Assembly: GCF_001040705.1 (NCBI RefSeq)
Contig: NZ_CVQP01000005.1
Span: 205,277 to 269,276 of the forward strand
Reading direction: 5' to 3'
Source: Rhodococcus sp. RD6.2
GTDB taxonomy: Bacteria; Actinomycetota; Actinomycetes; Mycobacteriales; Mycobacteriaceae
DNA length: 64,000 nucleotides
Positions 36,319-45,216 of the stretch are shown here, one piece after another. Below the pieces are notes generated by a model. It saw nothing but the letters and a program-made list of their open reading frames with translations, was not told where the DNA came from and did no database searches. Made by a program: the position numbers and the translations under genes. How positions within the stretch are numbered: position 1 is the first letter of the stretch; every line of letters begins with the position of its first letter.

Positions 36319-37659
36319 ATGGGATCACCCACCCTCTCGCCACCTGCCGGGGCGGCCGGTACCACCACGCCGACCCGCTCCAGCTTCAAGCGGGTTCTCA
36401 CCGGCAGCATGGCCGGTGCCGTGCTCGAGTGGTACGACTTCGCGATCTACGGCATCCTCGCCGCGACCGTGCTCGGTCCGCTGTTCTTCCCCGGCGACAG
36501 CGGCGTCGCGAAGCTGCTGCTCGCGCTCGCCACACAGGGCCTCGGCTTCGTCGCCCGGCCGCTCGGCGGCATCGTCTTCGGCCATCTCGGTGACAAGTTC
36601 GGTCGCAAACCGATGCTGGTGGCGACGTTCTCGATGCTCGGTGTCGCGACCGCGGCGATCGGCCTGCTGCCCACCTACGACCAGATCGGCATCTGGGCGA
36701 CGGTCGCACTCGTCGTCCTCCGCATGATCCAGGGATTCGCGCTCGGCGGCGAATTCGGCGCGGCGGTGCTGCTCGTCAGCGAGTACGGCGAACCGCGCAA
36801 GCGCGGATTCTGGGCATCCTGGCCGCAGGCGGGAGCCCCGATGGGCACCGTCCTCGCGACCGTCGTCGTCTCGACGCTCGGCCTGCTGCTCAGCGACGAC
36901 GCGTTCGACCAGTGGGGCTGGCGTGTCGCATTCCTGTTCGCGATCCCGCTGCTGATCGTCGGCTACTGGGTGCGGCGTGGCGTCGAGGAGTCCCCCGTCT
37001 TCAAGGCCGCGCAGGAGCAGGCGGCGAAGAACCCTGCGGCGCAGGAGCGGTCGAGCATTCTCGAGGCCCTCTCCCGTCCGCGCGCGGTGCTGATCGGCCT
37101 CGGGATGCGACTGGGCGAGAACATCGCGTTCTACGTCTACACGGTCTTCGTCATCGCCTACGCCACGACGTACCAGGACTTCCACCGCGGCGACGTCATC
37201 CTGGCCGTCACCTTCGCCTCGCTGTTCCAGTTCGTCGGCATGATCGGCGGCGGCGCCTGGTCCGACCGGGTCGGTCGGCGGACCGCGATGCTCGTGCCCG
37301 CGGTGATCCTCGTGGTCTGGGCGCCCGTGTTCTTCTGGCTCGTCCAGCAGCAGAGCCTGTCGATGCTCTGGATCGGCGTCTGCGTCGGCGCCTTCTTCCA
37401 CGGCATGCTCGCCGGACCGGAAGCCGCCTGGATCACCGAACTGTTCCCGACCCGGTACCGCTACGCGGGCTCGTCACTGGTGTTCCAGGGCTCGTCGATC
37501 ATCGCAGGCGCACCCGCACCGTTCATCGCCGTGTGGCTGATCGAGAACCACGGTGTCGGCACCGTCATCGGGTACCTGGTGGTCACCATGGCGATCACCG
37601 TGACCGCCCTGCTCTTCAGCAAGGAGACGAAGGGCGTCGATCTCGACGAGATCGTGTGA
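36319..37659 (+). CDS. MHS-type MFS transporter
   Basis: The protein has 446 residues with 12 predicted membrane segments. AVLEWYDFAIYGILAATVLG in segment 1 and ARPLGGIVFGHLGDKFGRKP between segments 2 and 3 define the metabolite:H+ symporter family of shikimate, ketoglutarate and aromatic-acid importers. RMIQGFALGGEFGAAVLLVS is the segment 4 motif. It starts 42 bases after the P450 stop and is followed by a strong hairpin, so the two form an operon. It probably brings in the P450 substrate, which the context suggests is an aromatic acid. Confidence 0.88.
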   Translation: MGSPTLSPPAGAAGTTTPTRSSFKRVLTGSMAGAVLEWYDFAIYGILAATVLGPLFFPGDSGVAKLLLALATQGLGFVARPLGGIVFGHLGDKFGRKPMLVATFSMLGVATAAIGLLPTYDQIGIWATVALVVLRMIQGFALGGEFGAAVLLVSEYGEPRKRGFWASWPQAGAPMGTVLATVVVSTLGLLLSDDAFDQWGWRVAFLFAIPLLIVGYWVRRGVEESPVFKAAQEQAAKNPAAQERSSILEALSRPRAVLIGLGMRLGENIAFYVYTVFVIAYATTYQDFHRGDVILAVTFASLFQFVGMIGGGAWSDRVGRRTAMLVPAVILVVWAPVFFWLVQQQSLSMLWIGVCVGAFFHGMLAGPEAAWITELFPTRYRYAGSSLVFQGSSIIAGAPAPFIAVWLIENHGVGTVIGYLVVTMAITVTALLFSKETKGVDLDEIV

Positions 37660-37691
37660 CGACGTCCGCCTTCGTGCGGACGTGAGCACAC

Positions 37692-37742
37692 GGGTGAGGG
37701 GAACCCATTGCCGGTCTGACCGGCACTGGGTTCCCCTCACCC
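37692..37742 (+). terminator. Strong terminator after the P450-transporter operon
   Basis: GGGTGAGGGGAACCCA (37692-37707) pairs exactly with 37727-37742. Inner bases extend the stem (TGCCGGT/ACCGGCA), leaving a three-base loop. TGTTT follows. Confidence 0.8.
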
Positions 37743-37823
37743 TGTTTCGCGAGTGTGGCCGGGAACACCTCGGCCACACTCGTCGTTGTCGCCAAAGACG
37801 ACCCCAACCGAAAGGATCGTGCG

Positions 37824-38243
37824 ATGCCGACGATGACTACCGCGGAGCGTCAGACCTTCCTCGCCGAGCCACATGTCGGGGTGATCGCGGTCGAGAGACC
37901 CGACCGGGCACCGCTCGCGGTACCCATCTGGTACGGGTACGAACCGGGCGGCGATGTACTGCTGTGGACCGAGACCGACACCGTCAAGCACGACCTGCTG
38001 AAGGCCGCCGGGCGGTTCGCCATCACCGCACAGGTGGAGCAGGTGCCGTACAAGTACGTCACCGCCGAGGGCCCGATCACCACGATCGAACCGATCACCG
38101 CGGATCAGGCCGCCGCGATCGCGGTGCGATATCTCGGCGAGGAGGAGGGCACGGCGTTCACGGCGCAGAACGTCACGCCACGATCGATCCTGATCCGGAT
38201 GCGGCCCCAGAAGTGGCTGAGCACGGACTACTCGAAGGAGTAG
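37824..38243 (+). CDS. PPOX-class (pyridoxamine oxidase-like) flavin or F420 enzyme
   Basis: The protein has 139 residues. HVGVIAVERPDRAPLAVPIW, VLLWTETDTVKHDLLKAAGR and VPYKYVTAEGPI are typical of the split-barrel PPOX family, many actinobacterial members of which bind F420. It has no clear operon partner: a terminator lies upstream and a convergent gene downstream. The ATG at 37824 is preceded by GAAAGGA. The substrate is unknown. Confidence 0.82.
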   Translation: MPTMTTAERQTFLAEPHVGVIAVERPDRAPLAVPIWYGYEPGGDVLLWTETDTVKHDLLKAAGRFAITAQVEQVPYKYVTAEGPITTIEPITADQAAAIAVRYLGEEEGTAFTAQNVTPRSILIRMRPQKWLSTDYSKE

Positions 38244-38264
38244 GACGGCAGGCGCCGACGCCGG

Positions 38265-38753
38265 TCACGGCTTCCCGGTGAACACCGGGTCATCGAGAGA
38301 CCGGCGGGACCGGACCCAGGCGGCGTCGAGGCCGTCGACGATCTCCTCGGTCACGGACTCGTCGAACACGACGATGCGGTCCGCGATGCGCCACTGCCCG
38401 TCGCGCCGTTCGAACCGGTCGACGTAGCGGCACTTGATGGTGGCCCGCGACTGCGGGCCGCCCGGAACCTGCGGCGCCTGCCGCAGATAGCACAGGCAGT
38501 ACGACTCGACGTTCGCCGTGTCACCGTGGAGGTCGATCAGGACGTTGGTGACGTAGTGCAGCGACGAGTCGATGGTGGCGTGCCGGGACTTCATGTCCTC
38601 GATCAGACCGTCCACCTTGCCGACGTAGCCGCCGTGGTTGTCGATCGCGTCGGGAAAGTAGCACTCGGCCACGCGGTCGAAGTCCTTGCGATCCACCGCC
38701 CGTGCGTAGCGGTACAGGACCTCGGTGATCTCCTGCTTGTCGCTCAGCGACAT
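38265..38753 (-). CDS. NTF2/SnoaL-like protein
   Basis: The protein has 162 residues. It begins MSLSDKQEITEVLYRYARAV then DRKDFDRVAECYFPDA, a common SnoaL_4 start. ATIKCRYVDRFERRDGQWRI and ADRIVVFD close the fold. The C-terminus adds a basic stretch (AAWVRSRRSLDD). It lies at the end of a minus-strand catabolic gene set, but a perfect hairpin separates it from the transporter gene upstream. Its role is probably to act on, or help handle, the ring compound processed by this cluster. This is inferred. Confidence 0.8.
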   Translation of the reverse strand: MSLSDKQEITEVLYRYARAVDRKDFDRVAECYFPDAIDNHGGYVGKVDGLIEDMKSRHATIDSSLHYVTNVLIDLHGDTANVESYCLCYLRQAPQVPGGPQSRATIKCRYVDRFERRDGQWRIADRIVVFDESVTEEIVDGLDAAWVRSRRSLDDPVFTGKP

Positions 38754-38774
38754 GGGTGCTCCTCTCAGTACGAA

Positions 38775-38808
38775 CGGGCCCCGGCGACGCCGTTGTCGCC
38801 GGGGCCCG
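38775..38808 (-). terminator. 14-bp hairpin downstream of the transporter gene
   Basis: CGGGCCCCGGCGAC (38775-38788) pairs with 38795-38808 across six bases. It follows the minus-strand transporter gene ending at 38825. Confidence 0.7.
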
Positions 38809-38824
38809 TGGTCGGTTCGGGTGT

Positions 38825-40180
38825 CTAGTCGACCCGCAGTTCGATGCCCTTCGTCTCCTTGACGAAGAAGATCGCGCCGAGGGTGAGCAGCGCGCAGAAC
38901 ACGAAGTAGAAGGCCGGCGCGAGGTTGTTTCCGGTGACGTCGATCAGCCACGTCGCGATGAACGGGGCCGTGCCACCGAGAGCCATGTTGGTGATGTTGT
39001 TGCCCAGCGCGAGTCCGCTGTAGCGGACCGATGCCTTGAGCATCTCGACGTACGTCACGTAGGACGCACCGTTGACCACCGACACCGCGATGAACAGGAC
39101 CGACTGTCCGAGGATCGCCTGCCAGATGCTGCCGCCCGCCATGAGCATGAACATCGGGACACCCAGCACGACCGCGGCGATGGTGCCGGTGAACAGCACG
39201 GGCTTGCGGCCGTACTTGTCGGCGAGGTAGCCCGCGATCGGGAGCGTGATGACACCGAGGACCAGTGCCAACGACGTGGACAGGAATGCGACCGTCGACG
39301 ACTGTCCGCCGGCCTTCTGCAGGTAGGTGGCCGCGTACACCGAGGCGATGTAGTAGCCACCGGTGATGAGCGCACCGAGGAAGATGATCTTGACGAGCGA
39401 CGAGCCCGAGGTGGTCAGCAGTTCCTTGACGGGCACCTTCGCGGTCTCGCCCTTGTCCTCGAGTTCCTTGAACTGCGGGGTGTCCTCCATGTGGTTCCGG
39501 ATCCAGATGCCGACGACACCGATGACGACCGAGAGCAGGAACGGGATACGCCACGCCCACGACATGATCTGGTCGTGCGTGAAGACCGAGGTCAGTGCCA
39601 GCGCGGTCAGTGATGCGACCAAGGAGCCGATGTAGGTTCCCGAATTGACCATCGACGTCTGGAAGGCACGCCACCGGGCCGGCGCGGACTCCGACACGAA
39701 CGCGTTGGCACCGCCGAGCTCACCGCCGGCCGCGAAGCCCTGCAGGCAGCGCGCCAGCACCAGGATCGCCGTCGCCCACACACCGAGCGTGACGTAGGTG
39801 GGCATCATGCCCATTGCCGCCGTCGCGACGACCATGAGCAGGATGGTCCAGGACAGGGCGTTCTTGCGGCCGTACTTGTCGCCGATGTGCCCGAAGAAGA
39901 TGCCACCGGGCACCCGCAGGAAGAACGCGACGGCGAACGTCGCGAACGTGCCGAGCAGGGCGGCGGTGTCGTTCTCCGAGACGAAGAACAGGGACGCGAT
40001 GATCGTCGCCATGTAGCCGTAGATACCGAAGTCGTAGTACTCGACGACGGTGCCGACGATGGCGGCGCGCACCACCTTCACGGTGGACTGCTTCGGCTGG
40101 GTCTCGGTCTGCACGGGATCCGGTCCTCGGGCGGGCCCGGAGTTACGAACCGCGGGCTCCACAATGTCGTTCGTTGTCAT
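38825..40180 (-). CDS. MHS-type MFS transporter
   Basis: The protein has 451 residues with 12 membrane segments. GTVVEYYDFGIYGYMATIIA, LRVPGGIFFGHIGDKYGRKN and ARCLQGFAAGGELGGANAFV are the MHS-family motifs. The last third carries YLADKYGRKPVLFTG, the repeat motif of the second half. It should be a proton-driven importer of an organic acid. It lies 42 bases downstream of the flavoprotein gene and is probably co-transcribed with it, so its cargo is likely the substrate of the 40223-43825 operon. Confidence 0.88.
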   Translation of the reverse strand: MTTNDIVEPAVRNSGPARGPDPVQTETQPKQSTVKVVRAAIVGTVVEYYDFGIYGYMATIIASLFFVSENDTAALLGTFATFAVAFFLRVPGGIFFGHIGDKYGRKNALSWTILLMVVATAAMGMMPTYVTLGVWATAILVLARCLQGFAAGGELGGANAFVSESAPARWRAFQTSMVNSGTYIGSLVASLTALALTSVFTHDQIMSWAWRIPFLLSVVIGVVGIWIRNHMEDTPQFKELEDKGETAKVPVKELLTTSGSSLVKIIFLGALITGGYYIASVYAATYLQKAGGQSSTVAFLSTSLALVLGVITLPIAGYLADKYGRKPVLFTGTIAAVVLGVPMFMLMAGGSIWQAILGQSVLFIAVSVVNGASYVTYVEMLKASVRYSGLALGNNITNMALGGTAPFIATWLIDVTGNNLAPAFYFVFCALLTLGAIFFVKETKGIELRVD

Positions 40181-40222
40181 GGATGGTCCTTTGTGAGTGT
40201 CTGGTACGCAACACGCTCGGTG

Positions 40223-41683
40223 TCAGTTTCCTGCTGTTGTCAGTGCCGTCGATGTCGTCGACTCGCCGCGTGCGGTGCGCGCAGCGCCTATTCCTGCGAT
40301 CCGGCCCATCGTGAGGGCGTTCGCCACGGCGTTGCCGCCACCCACGTACCGGAGGCCGAGGATGCCGGCTCCGGCCTCGCCGGCCGCGAACAGTCCGTCG
40401 ACCGGACGTCCGGTCCGATCCAATACCGATGCGTTGCCGTCGATCTCGACGCCCGCATGCGTGCACACGAGTTCGGCGGGCAGCAACCGGGCCGCGTAGA
40501 ACGGGCCCTGGTCGATCGGATCCGGATGTGCGGTCGACCCCTTGTTCGAGAGGGTCCGATGACGCAGGAAGTCGTCGTCGACCCCGTTCGGGAGTTGATC
40601 GTTCCACCGCGCGACGGCCGACTCGAGTGCATCGGCGGGGACGTCCATCGCGGCGGCGAGACCCACGAGCGTGTCCGCTCGGAGAGTGCGCCCGGCGTCG
40701 GCCTCGTCCTGAACCCGCTCGGGAACCCAATCAGTATATCCCGCAGGGAGATTCAGTCTGGCCTTTTCGTCGAACACAACCCAGGCGCCACCCTCCTGCG
40801 CATCGATGATGCCGGTGGACACCGCATACGACGCGTCCTCGTCCATGAATCGACGCCCAGCGCCGTTGACGTAGATGCGCGACTTGGGCGGGAAGCCCGA
40901 CTGCCAGTGGTGGTGGCGCTGGAAGTAGACCGTCGGGAGCATCAGTCCCCAGCCCTCGCCTGCAACGGCCGCGCCGACCTGCTCACCGAAGGCCAGGTGG
41001 TCGCCCTGGCTGCCCGGCGCGGCCACGACGAAGAGGGAGTCTCCGCCCTTGTTCGCATCCGGGTACAGCCGGTCGACCAGGTCCTTGTTCTGTGCGAACC
41101 CGCCGCTGGCGATCACCACCGACGACGCACGGACCTCGATGTCGTCGGCGACGACACCGGCGACGCGGCCGCCCTCGACGAGCAGCGACTGCACCCGGGT
41201 GTTCACGACCACCTCGACGCCCCGCTCACGGCGGGCCTTGTCGAGCACCTGCACCAGGCCGTAGCCCTGATCCTTGGGCACGTGACCACGCCAGACGTCC
41301 TCGACGCCCGCCTGGGCCAGGCCCGGCATGTGCGCGTTGGCCGACTCCCGGGCCGGGATCTCGACACCCAGGTCGAGAAGCCATTCGAGGGTGGGACCGG
41401 CGTTCTCGCAGAACGCCCGGACCAAGCCCGGCTTGAGCATCCAGTGGTTGAGGTCCATGTAGTGCTGGAAGAACTTCTCCGCGGAGTCCTCGATACCGAG
41501 GCCACGCTGGACGCTCGTTCCTGCGGCGGTGAACAGTCCCGCCGACAGCTGCGTCGAGCCGCCCAGTTCGGTCTGTGACTCGAACAGCAGCACCGATGCG
41601 CCCAGCTCGGCCGCGGACACCGCGGCCGCGAGCCCCGCACCGCCACCGCCGATGACGACGACGTCCCAGGTGTCTTCGCTCAT
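40223..41683 (-). CDS. FAD-dependent dehydrogenase of the fumarate reductase/KstD superfamily
   Basis: The protein has 486 residues. WDVVVIGGGGAGLAAAVSAA binds FAD near the N-terminus, SQTELGGSTQLSAG follows, and AAGEAGAGILGLRYVGGGNA then VANALTMGRIAG closes the flavin site. HHHWQSGFPPKSRIYVNGAG is in the capping domain. The superfamily carries out alpha-beta dehydrogenation or enone reduction of ring ketones and acids. It lacks the KstD C-terminal signature, so a non-steroid ring substrate is more likely. It overlaps the upstream SDR by four bases. Confidence 0.86.
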   Translation of the reverse strand: MSEDTWDVVVIGGGGAGLAAAVSAAELGASVLLFESQTELGGSTQLSAGLFTAAGTSVQRGLGIEDSAEKFFQHYMDLNHWMLKPGLVRAFCENAGPTLEWLLDLGVEIPARESANAHMPGLAQAGVEDVWRGHVPKDQGYGLVQVLDKARRERGVEVVVNTRVQSLLVEGGRVAGVVADDIEVRASSVVIASGGFAQNKDLVDRLYPDANKGGDSLFVVAAPGSQGDHLAFGEQVGAAVAGEGWGLMLPTVYFQRHHHWQSGFPPKSRIYVNGAGRRFMDEDASYAVSTGIIDAQEGGAWVVFDEKARLNLPAGYTDWVPERVQDEADAGRTLRADTLVGLAAAMDVPADALESAVARWNDQLPNGVDDDFLRHRTLSNKGSTAHPDPIDQGPFYAARLLPAELVCTHAGVEIDGNASVLDRTGRPVDGLFAAGEAGAGILGLRYVGGGNAVANALTMGRIAGIGAARTARGESTTSTALTTAGN

Positions 41684-42477
41684 GAGAGGACTCCTCCCGT
41701 TTCGGCGAGGATGCGGTGGTACAGCCCGTTGGACACCAGGCCGCCGTCGACCGTCATCTCACTGCCGTTGATGTACGTGGACCGATCGGACAGCAGGAAC
41801 AGCACCGCGTTCGTGATCTCGTCGACGGTGCCCATGCGTCCCGCCGGAATGCTCTCCAGCGAGGCCTTGACGAACGCATCCGCTCCTCCGACGAGCGCCG
41901 TGCCCACCAGTCCGGGGTGGACGGAGTTCACCCGGATGCCCCACTGCGCGAACTGTCCGGCCGCCGACTTCGACAGCCCGGTCAGGCCCCACTTGCTCGA
42001 CGCGTACGCCGGTGAGAAGTATCCGACCTGCCCGGAGATCGACGAGATGTTCACGATCGATCCGCCGCCGCTCTCCCGCATCAGCGGCGCGACGGCCTTC
42101 ATCCCGTAGAACGGCCCGAACAGGTTGATCCGCATGGTCAGTTCCCAGATGTCGTCCGGGGTGTCCATGAACTCGCGCCGACGACTGATGCCGGCATTGT
42201 TGACAAGACCACCGAGTTCACCCTTGGTGGAACGGATCTCGTCGATCACTTCGGTCCACGCGGCCGAGTCTGCGACGTCGAGGCGGTGCGCCGACGCACT
42301 GCCGCCCGCGGCCTCGATCTCCGACATCACCGCGGACGTGTCCGCGACGTCGGCGACGCACACGTGCACACCCTGCGCGGCAAGCGCTTTCGCATGATTG
42401 GCGCCCATACCGCCTGCGGCGCCGGTGACCAGGACGACGTTCGGGTAGCCGACCCCTTCGGGAGTGGACTCAGACAT
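41680..42477 (-). CDS. Short-chain dehydrogenase/reductase (SDR)
   Basis: The protein has 265 residues. VVLVTGAAGGMGANHAKALA, GGLVNNAGISRR, SSISGQVGYFSPAYASSKWG and INGSEMTVDGGLVSNGLYHR are the classical SDR landmarks. It probably oxidises a ring hydroxyl. The ATG at 42477 (MSESTPEGVGYPN) is used because the upstream extension lies inside the neighbouring gene. It overlaps the preceding SDR by eight bases and the following flavoprotein gene by four, so the three are made as one translational unit. Confidence 0.87.
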   Translation of the reverse strand: MSESTPEGVGYPNVVLVTGAAGGMGANHAKALAAQGVHVCVADVADTSAVMSEIEAAGGSASAHRLDVADSAAWTEVIDEIRSTKGELGGLVNNAGISRRREFMDTPDDIWELTMRINLFGPFYGMKAVAPLMRESGGGSIVNISSISGQVGYFSPAYASSKWGLTGLSKSAAGQFAQWGIRVNSVHPGLVGTALVGGADAFVKASLESIPAGRMGTVDEITNAVLFLLSDRSTYINGSEMTVDGGLVSNGLYHRILAETGGVLS

Positions 42478-43306
42478 GGCGCGAACCGCCGTCGACGGCG
42501 ATGGAGTGACCGGTGACGTAGCGGGCACTGTCCGACAGCAGGAACAGCATCGGACCGAAGACCTCCTCGGGCGAACCCAGCCGGTGCAGCGGCACGGAGT
42601 CCAGGGCGTTCGCCAGTGCGACGGGGTCTTCCTGGACCCAGCGGGTCATCTCGGTGTCGATGTACCCGGGGGCGATCGCGTTGACGCGGATTCCCTTGTC
42701 TCCCAGCTCGACCGCAAGCGACTGGGTCAGGTGCGCGACAGCCGCCTTGGACGTGCAGTAGGCGGCGCGGCCACGGCGGTTGCGTACGGCGGAGACCGAC
42801 GACATGTTGACGATCGCGCCGCCGGGCACCATGTGCCGGGCCGCGGCCTGAGCGCCGAACAGCACGCCCTCGACGTTGACGTCGAGCACGGCGGAGATCT
42901 GCTCGGGCGAGATGTCCTCCACGAGCCCGAACGGGAAGATGCCGGCGTTGTTGATCCAGAAGTCGATGCGGCCGAACTCCTTCAACGCGATCTGCGCGAG
43001 GGCCTCGTGGTCGTCTGCCTTGGTGACGTCGATGCGCGCGCCGACGACGCGGCCAGGAGTTGCGGCGAGCGAGTTCGCGGCGAGCGTGGTGGTGATCTCG
43101 TCCGCGGTGGCCACCATTAGGTCTTCGTTGATGTCGGCGCCGAGGACGTTGACGCCGCGGGTGGCGAGACCGGCCGCGAAGGCCGCGCCCATGCCGCGAG
43201 CGGCGCCGGTGACGATGGCGACCTTGCCGGCCATCTCCGGGTAGAGGGCGCTCATCTGCGAGGTGTCGGTGCGGCCGGGATTCTGGGCGTCAGCGGTTTC
43301 GGTCAT
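42470..43306 (-). CDS. Short-chain dehydrogenase/reductase (SDR)
   Basis: The protein has 278 residues. VAIVTGAARGMGAAFAAGLA, FWINNAGIFPFG, MSSVSAVRNRRGRAAYCTSK and YVTGHSIAVDGGSRHV show the nucleotide site, the catalytic Ser-Tyr-Lys and the usual C-terminus. It is a second SDR of the operon, distinct from its neighbour, which suggests two different ring hydroxyls or opposite stereochemistry. The ATG at 43306 follows GAGGAAC. A small hairpin-like sequence (about 43344-43372) lies between it and the upstream NTF2-like gene. Confidence 0.87.
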   Translation of the reverse strand: MTETADAQNPGRTDTSQMSALYPEMAGKVAIVTGAARGMGAAFAAGLATRGVNVLGADINEDLMVATADEITTTLAANSLAATPGRVVGARIDVTKADDHEALAQIALKEFGRIDFWINNAGIFPFGLVEDISPEQISAVLDVNVEGVLFGAQAAARHMVPGGAIVNMSSVSAVRNRRGRAAYCTSKAAVAHLTQSLAVELGDKGIRVNAIAPGYIDTEMTRWVQEDPVALANALDSVPLHRLGSPEEVFGPMLFLLSDSARYVTGHSIAVDGGSRHV

Positions 43307-43375
43307 GATCGGGGTTCCTCCAAAAACGATGTTCTGCAATAAATTCGAGATACTCGTCGGCCGAGTCTCGAGGGA

Positions 43376-43825
43376 TCAGGCCGGTCGGGCCTGATCGTCG
43401 CGGCGGACGACGCGGCGCGCGATGCGCCACCGCCCGCCTACTCGCACCACGCGGTCGGTGACGGTGGTGAACCGCACGAGGCGGGAATCGCCACCTGACG
43501 GAGTTGCAATGATCTGCAGGTAGGCGTTGACCTCGAGTTCGTCGTCGCCGACCTGGTCGACGGCGATGTTGGTGAGCACGTGGCGGTGTGCCTCACCCGC
43601 CGCGGAGGCGTTCGTGAAGAACGCGTCGGCGAACTCGGTGAGCGCGTCCGTCCCCACGACCGGGGCCGGGTAGCTGGGCGAGTGGAACTCGCCGTCGGCG
43701 GTGAAGGTTGCCGACCATTCGGCCGCGCGCCCCTGGTCGATGAGATGGCTCTGCCGGCCGTACAGCTGGTGGATCTCCACGACCACCGTCGCGCCGACGT
43801 CGGCGCGGGCCTCGATCCTTGTCAT
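43376..43825 (-). CDS. NTF2/SnoaL-like protein
   Basis: The protein has 149 residues. VVEIHQLYGRQSHLIDQGRA, WSATFTADGEFHSPSYPAP and the C-terminal TVTDRVVRVGGRWRIARRVV define a SnoaL-like fold. HRHVLTNIAVDQVGDDELEV is the central strand pair. It is the first gene from the IclR divergent promoter and probably belongs to the same catabolic operon as the two SDRs, flavoprotein and transporter. A role as small lyase, isomerase or accessory subunit is possible. The ATG at 43825 follows GAGGAG-like sequence. Confidence 0.8.
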   Translation of the reverse strand: MTRIEARADVGATVVVEIHQLYGRQSHLIDQGRAAEWSATFTADGEFHSPSYPAPVVGTDALTEFADAFFTNASAAGEAHRHVLTNIAVDQVGDDELEVNAYLQIIATPSGGDSRLVRFTTVTDRVVRVGGRWRIARRVVRRDDQARPA

Positions 43826-43884
43826 GACGGACTCCTCGATCACTCTCCGGCACATCCCGATCGGGATTGCACCGCCTCGCCATG

Positions 43885-43912
43885 TGTGCGATAATCGAAC
43901 GCATAGTGCGAT
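43885..43912. promoter_or_regulatory. Candidate IclR operator with repeated GTGCGAT
   Basis: GTGCGAT occurs at 43886-43892 and 43906-43912. TGTGCG (43885-43890) also pairs with CGCATA (43900-43905) as a near-palindrome. The cluster lies in the 136-base divergent gap between the NTF2-like gene and the IclR gene. Confidence 0.55.
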
Positions 43913-43961
43913 TAAGGTGAACTTTAGGTGGCTCGCCTCACACACGTCAAGGGAGGGATCC

Positions 43962-44702
43962 ATGCCATCGGCCCGATCCGATGAGGAAAAGCACGACAAC
44001 CCGGGGATTTCGAGCGGCGTTCAACTCGATTCGCGGATGTCGAAAACCCTGCACAACGGGCTGGAGATCCTCGAACTGCTCACCCAGCACAAGTACGGAC
44101 TGACCATCACCGAGATCGCGGACGGAATCGGTGTCCACCGGACGGTCGCGGACCGCCTCGTGCGCACACTCGACGCGCACCGCCTGTGCCGGCGCACCGA
44201 GAACAAGCGCATCCTGCTCGGCTCGGGACTCGTCTCGCTCGCGAGTGCGGTGGAGCAGGACCTGAGGGAACTCGCACGGCCCGTGCTCGAAGAACTCGCC
44301 GAGACGGTCGAGGCCACCGCGCACCTCGCAGTACGCGAAGGCGAGGATTCGGTACGCGCGCTGATGGTCATCGAGCCACGGAACTCGCGCGCCCACGTCG
44401 GCTTCAATGCCGGCCAGGTCGACCCGATCAACCGCGGGTCGGCGGGGCTGGCGATGCTCGCGGCGCTACCTCCGCGTGATGGAGAGCGCCCGGAGGTCAC
44501 CCGAGCACGCGAACGCGGATTCGCGGTGACGTCGGGGGAGGTCACTCATTCGGTCACCGGCATCTCGGCGGCAGTGCCCAATCGCCGCCCGTCCGACCTC
44601 GTCAGCATCGGTCTCTCGGTGTTCGATTCCTCGGACGAGCAGAAGCTGGGCGAGGCGGTCATGGCCGCGGCCCGCCGGCTGGGAGCGCTACTGCTGCGCT
44701 GA
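43962..44702 (+). CDS. IclR-family regulator
   Basis: The protein has 246 residues. The winged helix has GLEILELLTQHKYGLTITEI and GVHRTVADRLVRTLDAHRLC. The effector domain has HVGFNAGQVDPINRGSAGLA and ISAAVPNRRPSDLVSIGLSV. The ATG at 43962 follows AGGGAGG. It is divergent from the 38265-43825 catabolic genes and probably controls them through the GTGCGAT repeats in the gap. A disordered, polar stretch of about 30 residues precedes the DNA-binding domain. Confidence 0.88.
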   Translation: MPSARSDEEKHDNPGISSGVQLDSRMSKTLHNGLEILELLTQHKYGLTITEIADGIGVHRTVADRLVRTLDAHRLCRRTENKRILLGSGLVSLASAVEQDLRELARPVLEELAETVEATAHLAVREGEDSVRALMVIEPRNSRAHVGFNAGQVDPINRGSAGLAMLAALPPRDGERPEVTRARERGFAVTSGEVTHSVTGISAAVPNRRPSDLVSIGLSVFDSSDEQKLGEAVMAAARRLGALLLR

Positions 44703-44712
44703 CGGACGCGGC

Positions 44713-44749
44713 GGGGCGGGAGGTCGGCGGCAACCGGCCTCCGCGCCCC
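44713..44749. terminator. GC-rich hairpin between convergent genes
   Basis: GGGGCG (44713-44718) plus GGAGGTCGG (44719-44727) pair with CCGGCCTCC (44734-44742) and CGCCCC (44744-44749) with one G-T pair and a one-base bulge. Confidence 0.55.
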
Positions 44750-44754
44750 GGCAA

Positions 44755-45216
44755 CTACCGGCGCGTCATCGTGGACGTGTATCCGCCCCCACCCGGGTAG
44801 ACCCAGTCACCCGTCATCGTTCGATCACCGTCCGCGAAGCTGCCGCGGAAGTACGCCGGGCTCCCCTGCGCGCCGGCCCAGATGGTGAGCACGTCGCCTT
44901 CCAGTTCGTAGACGTAGTCGAAGGTGTTTCCTGCCGAGTCGTAGAACCGGGAGACGATCTCGTCACCGATCGGCTCCCCGAACGGATGCAGGTGTCCGAT
45001 CACCTCGAACCCGTCGACGCACTCGCCGTACTGCTCGAGTTCGACGTGCTGGACGAGGAAGTGCCCGCCCGGCATCCACTCGTACCGCACGGTGCCCTCC
45101 GCTCCCCCGGTCACCGCCCAGGTACCGACGAGCCGGTCGAGCGCTCGAACCCGGTCGCTGGGCAGCGGCGGCTCGTTCCGGCCGACGTCGCTGCCGCTGG
45201 TAGTGGTGTCGCTCAT
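44755..45216 (-). CDS. DUF1579-like small beta-barrel protein
   Basis: The protein has 153 residues. ALDRLVGTWAVTGGAEGTVR, YEWMPGGHFLVQHVELEQYG, FDYVYELEGDVLTIWAGAQG and DGDRTMTGDWVYPGGGGYTS form the strand pattern of DUF1579/lipocalin-like proteins. The family has no firm function. The ATG at 45216 is chosen because the sequence beyond it has no ribosome-binding site in range and homologues are usually about 150 residues. It is convergent with the IclR gene and divergent from a DUF998 membrane protein. Confidence 0.7.
   Translation of the reverse strand: MSDTTTSGSDVGRNEPPLPSDRVRALDRLVGTWAVTGGAEGTVRYEWMPGGHFLVQHVELEQYGECVDGFEVIGHLHPFGEPIGDEIVSRFYDSAGNTFDYVYELEGDVLTIWAGAQGSPAYFRGSFADGDRTMTGDWVYPGGGGYTSTMTRR

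Noticed and set aside
40223..41683. Naming the second flavoprotein KstD
   Set aside because: It belongs to the same superfamily but lacks the KstD C-terminal signature seen at 26372-27895 and lies in a non-steroid-looking operon.
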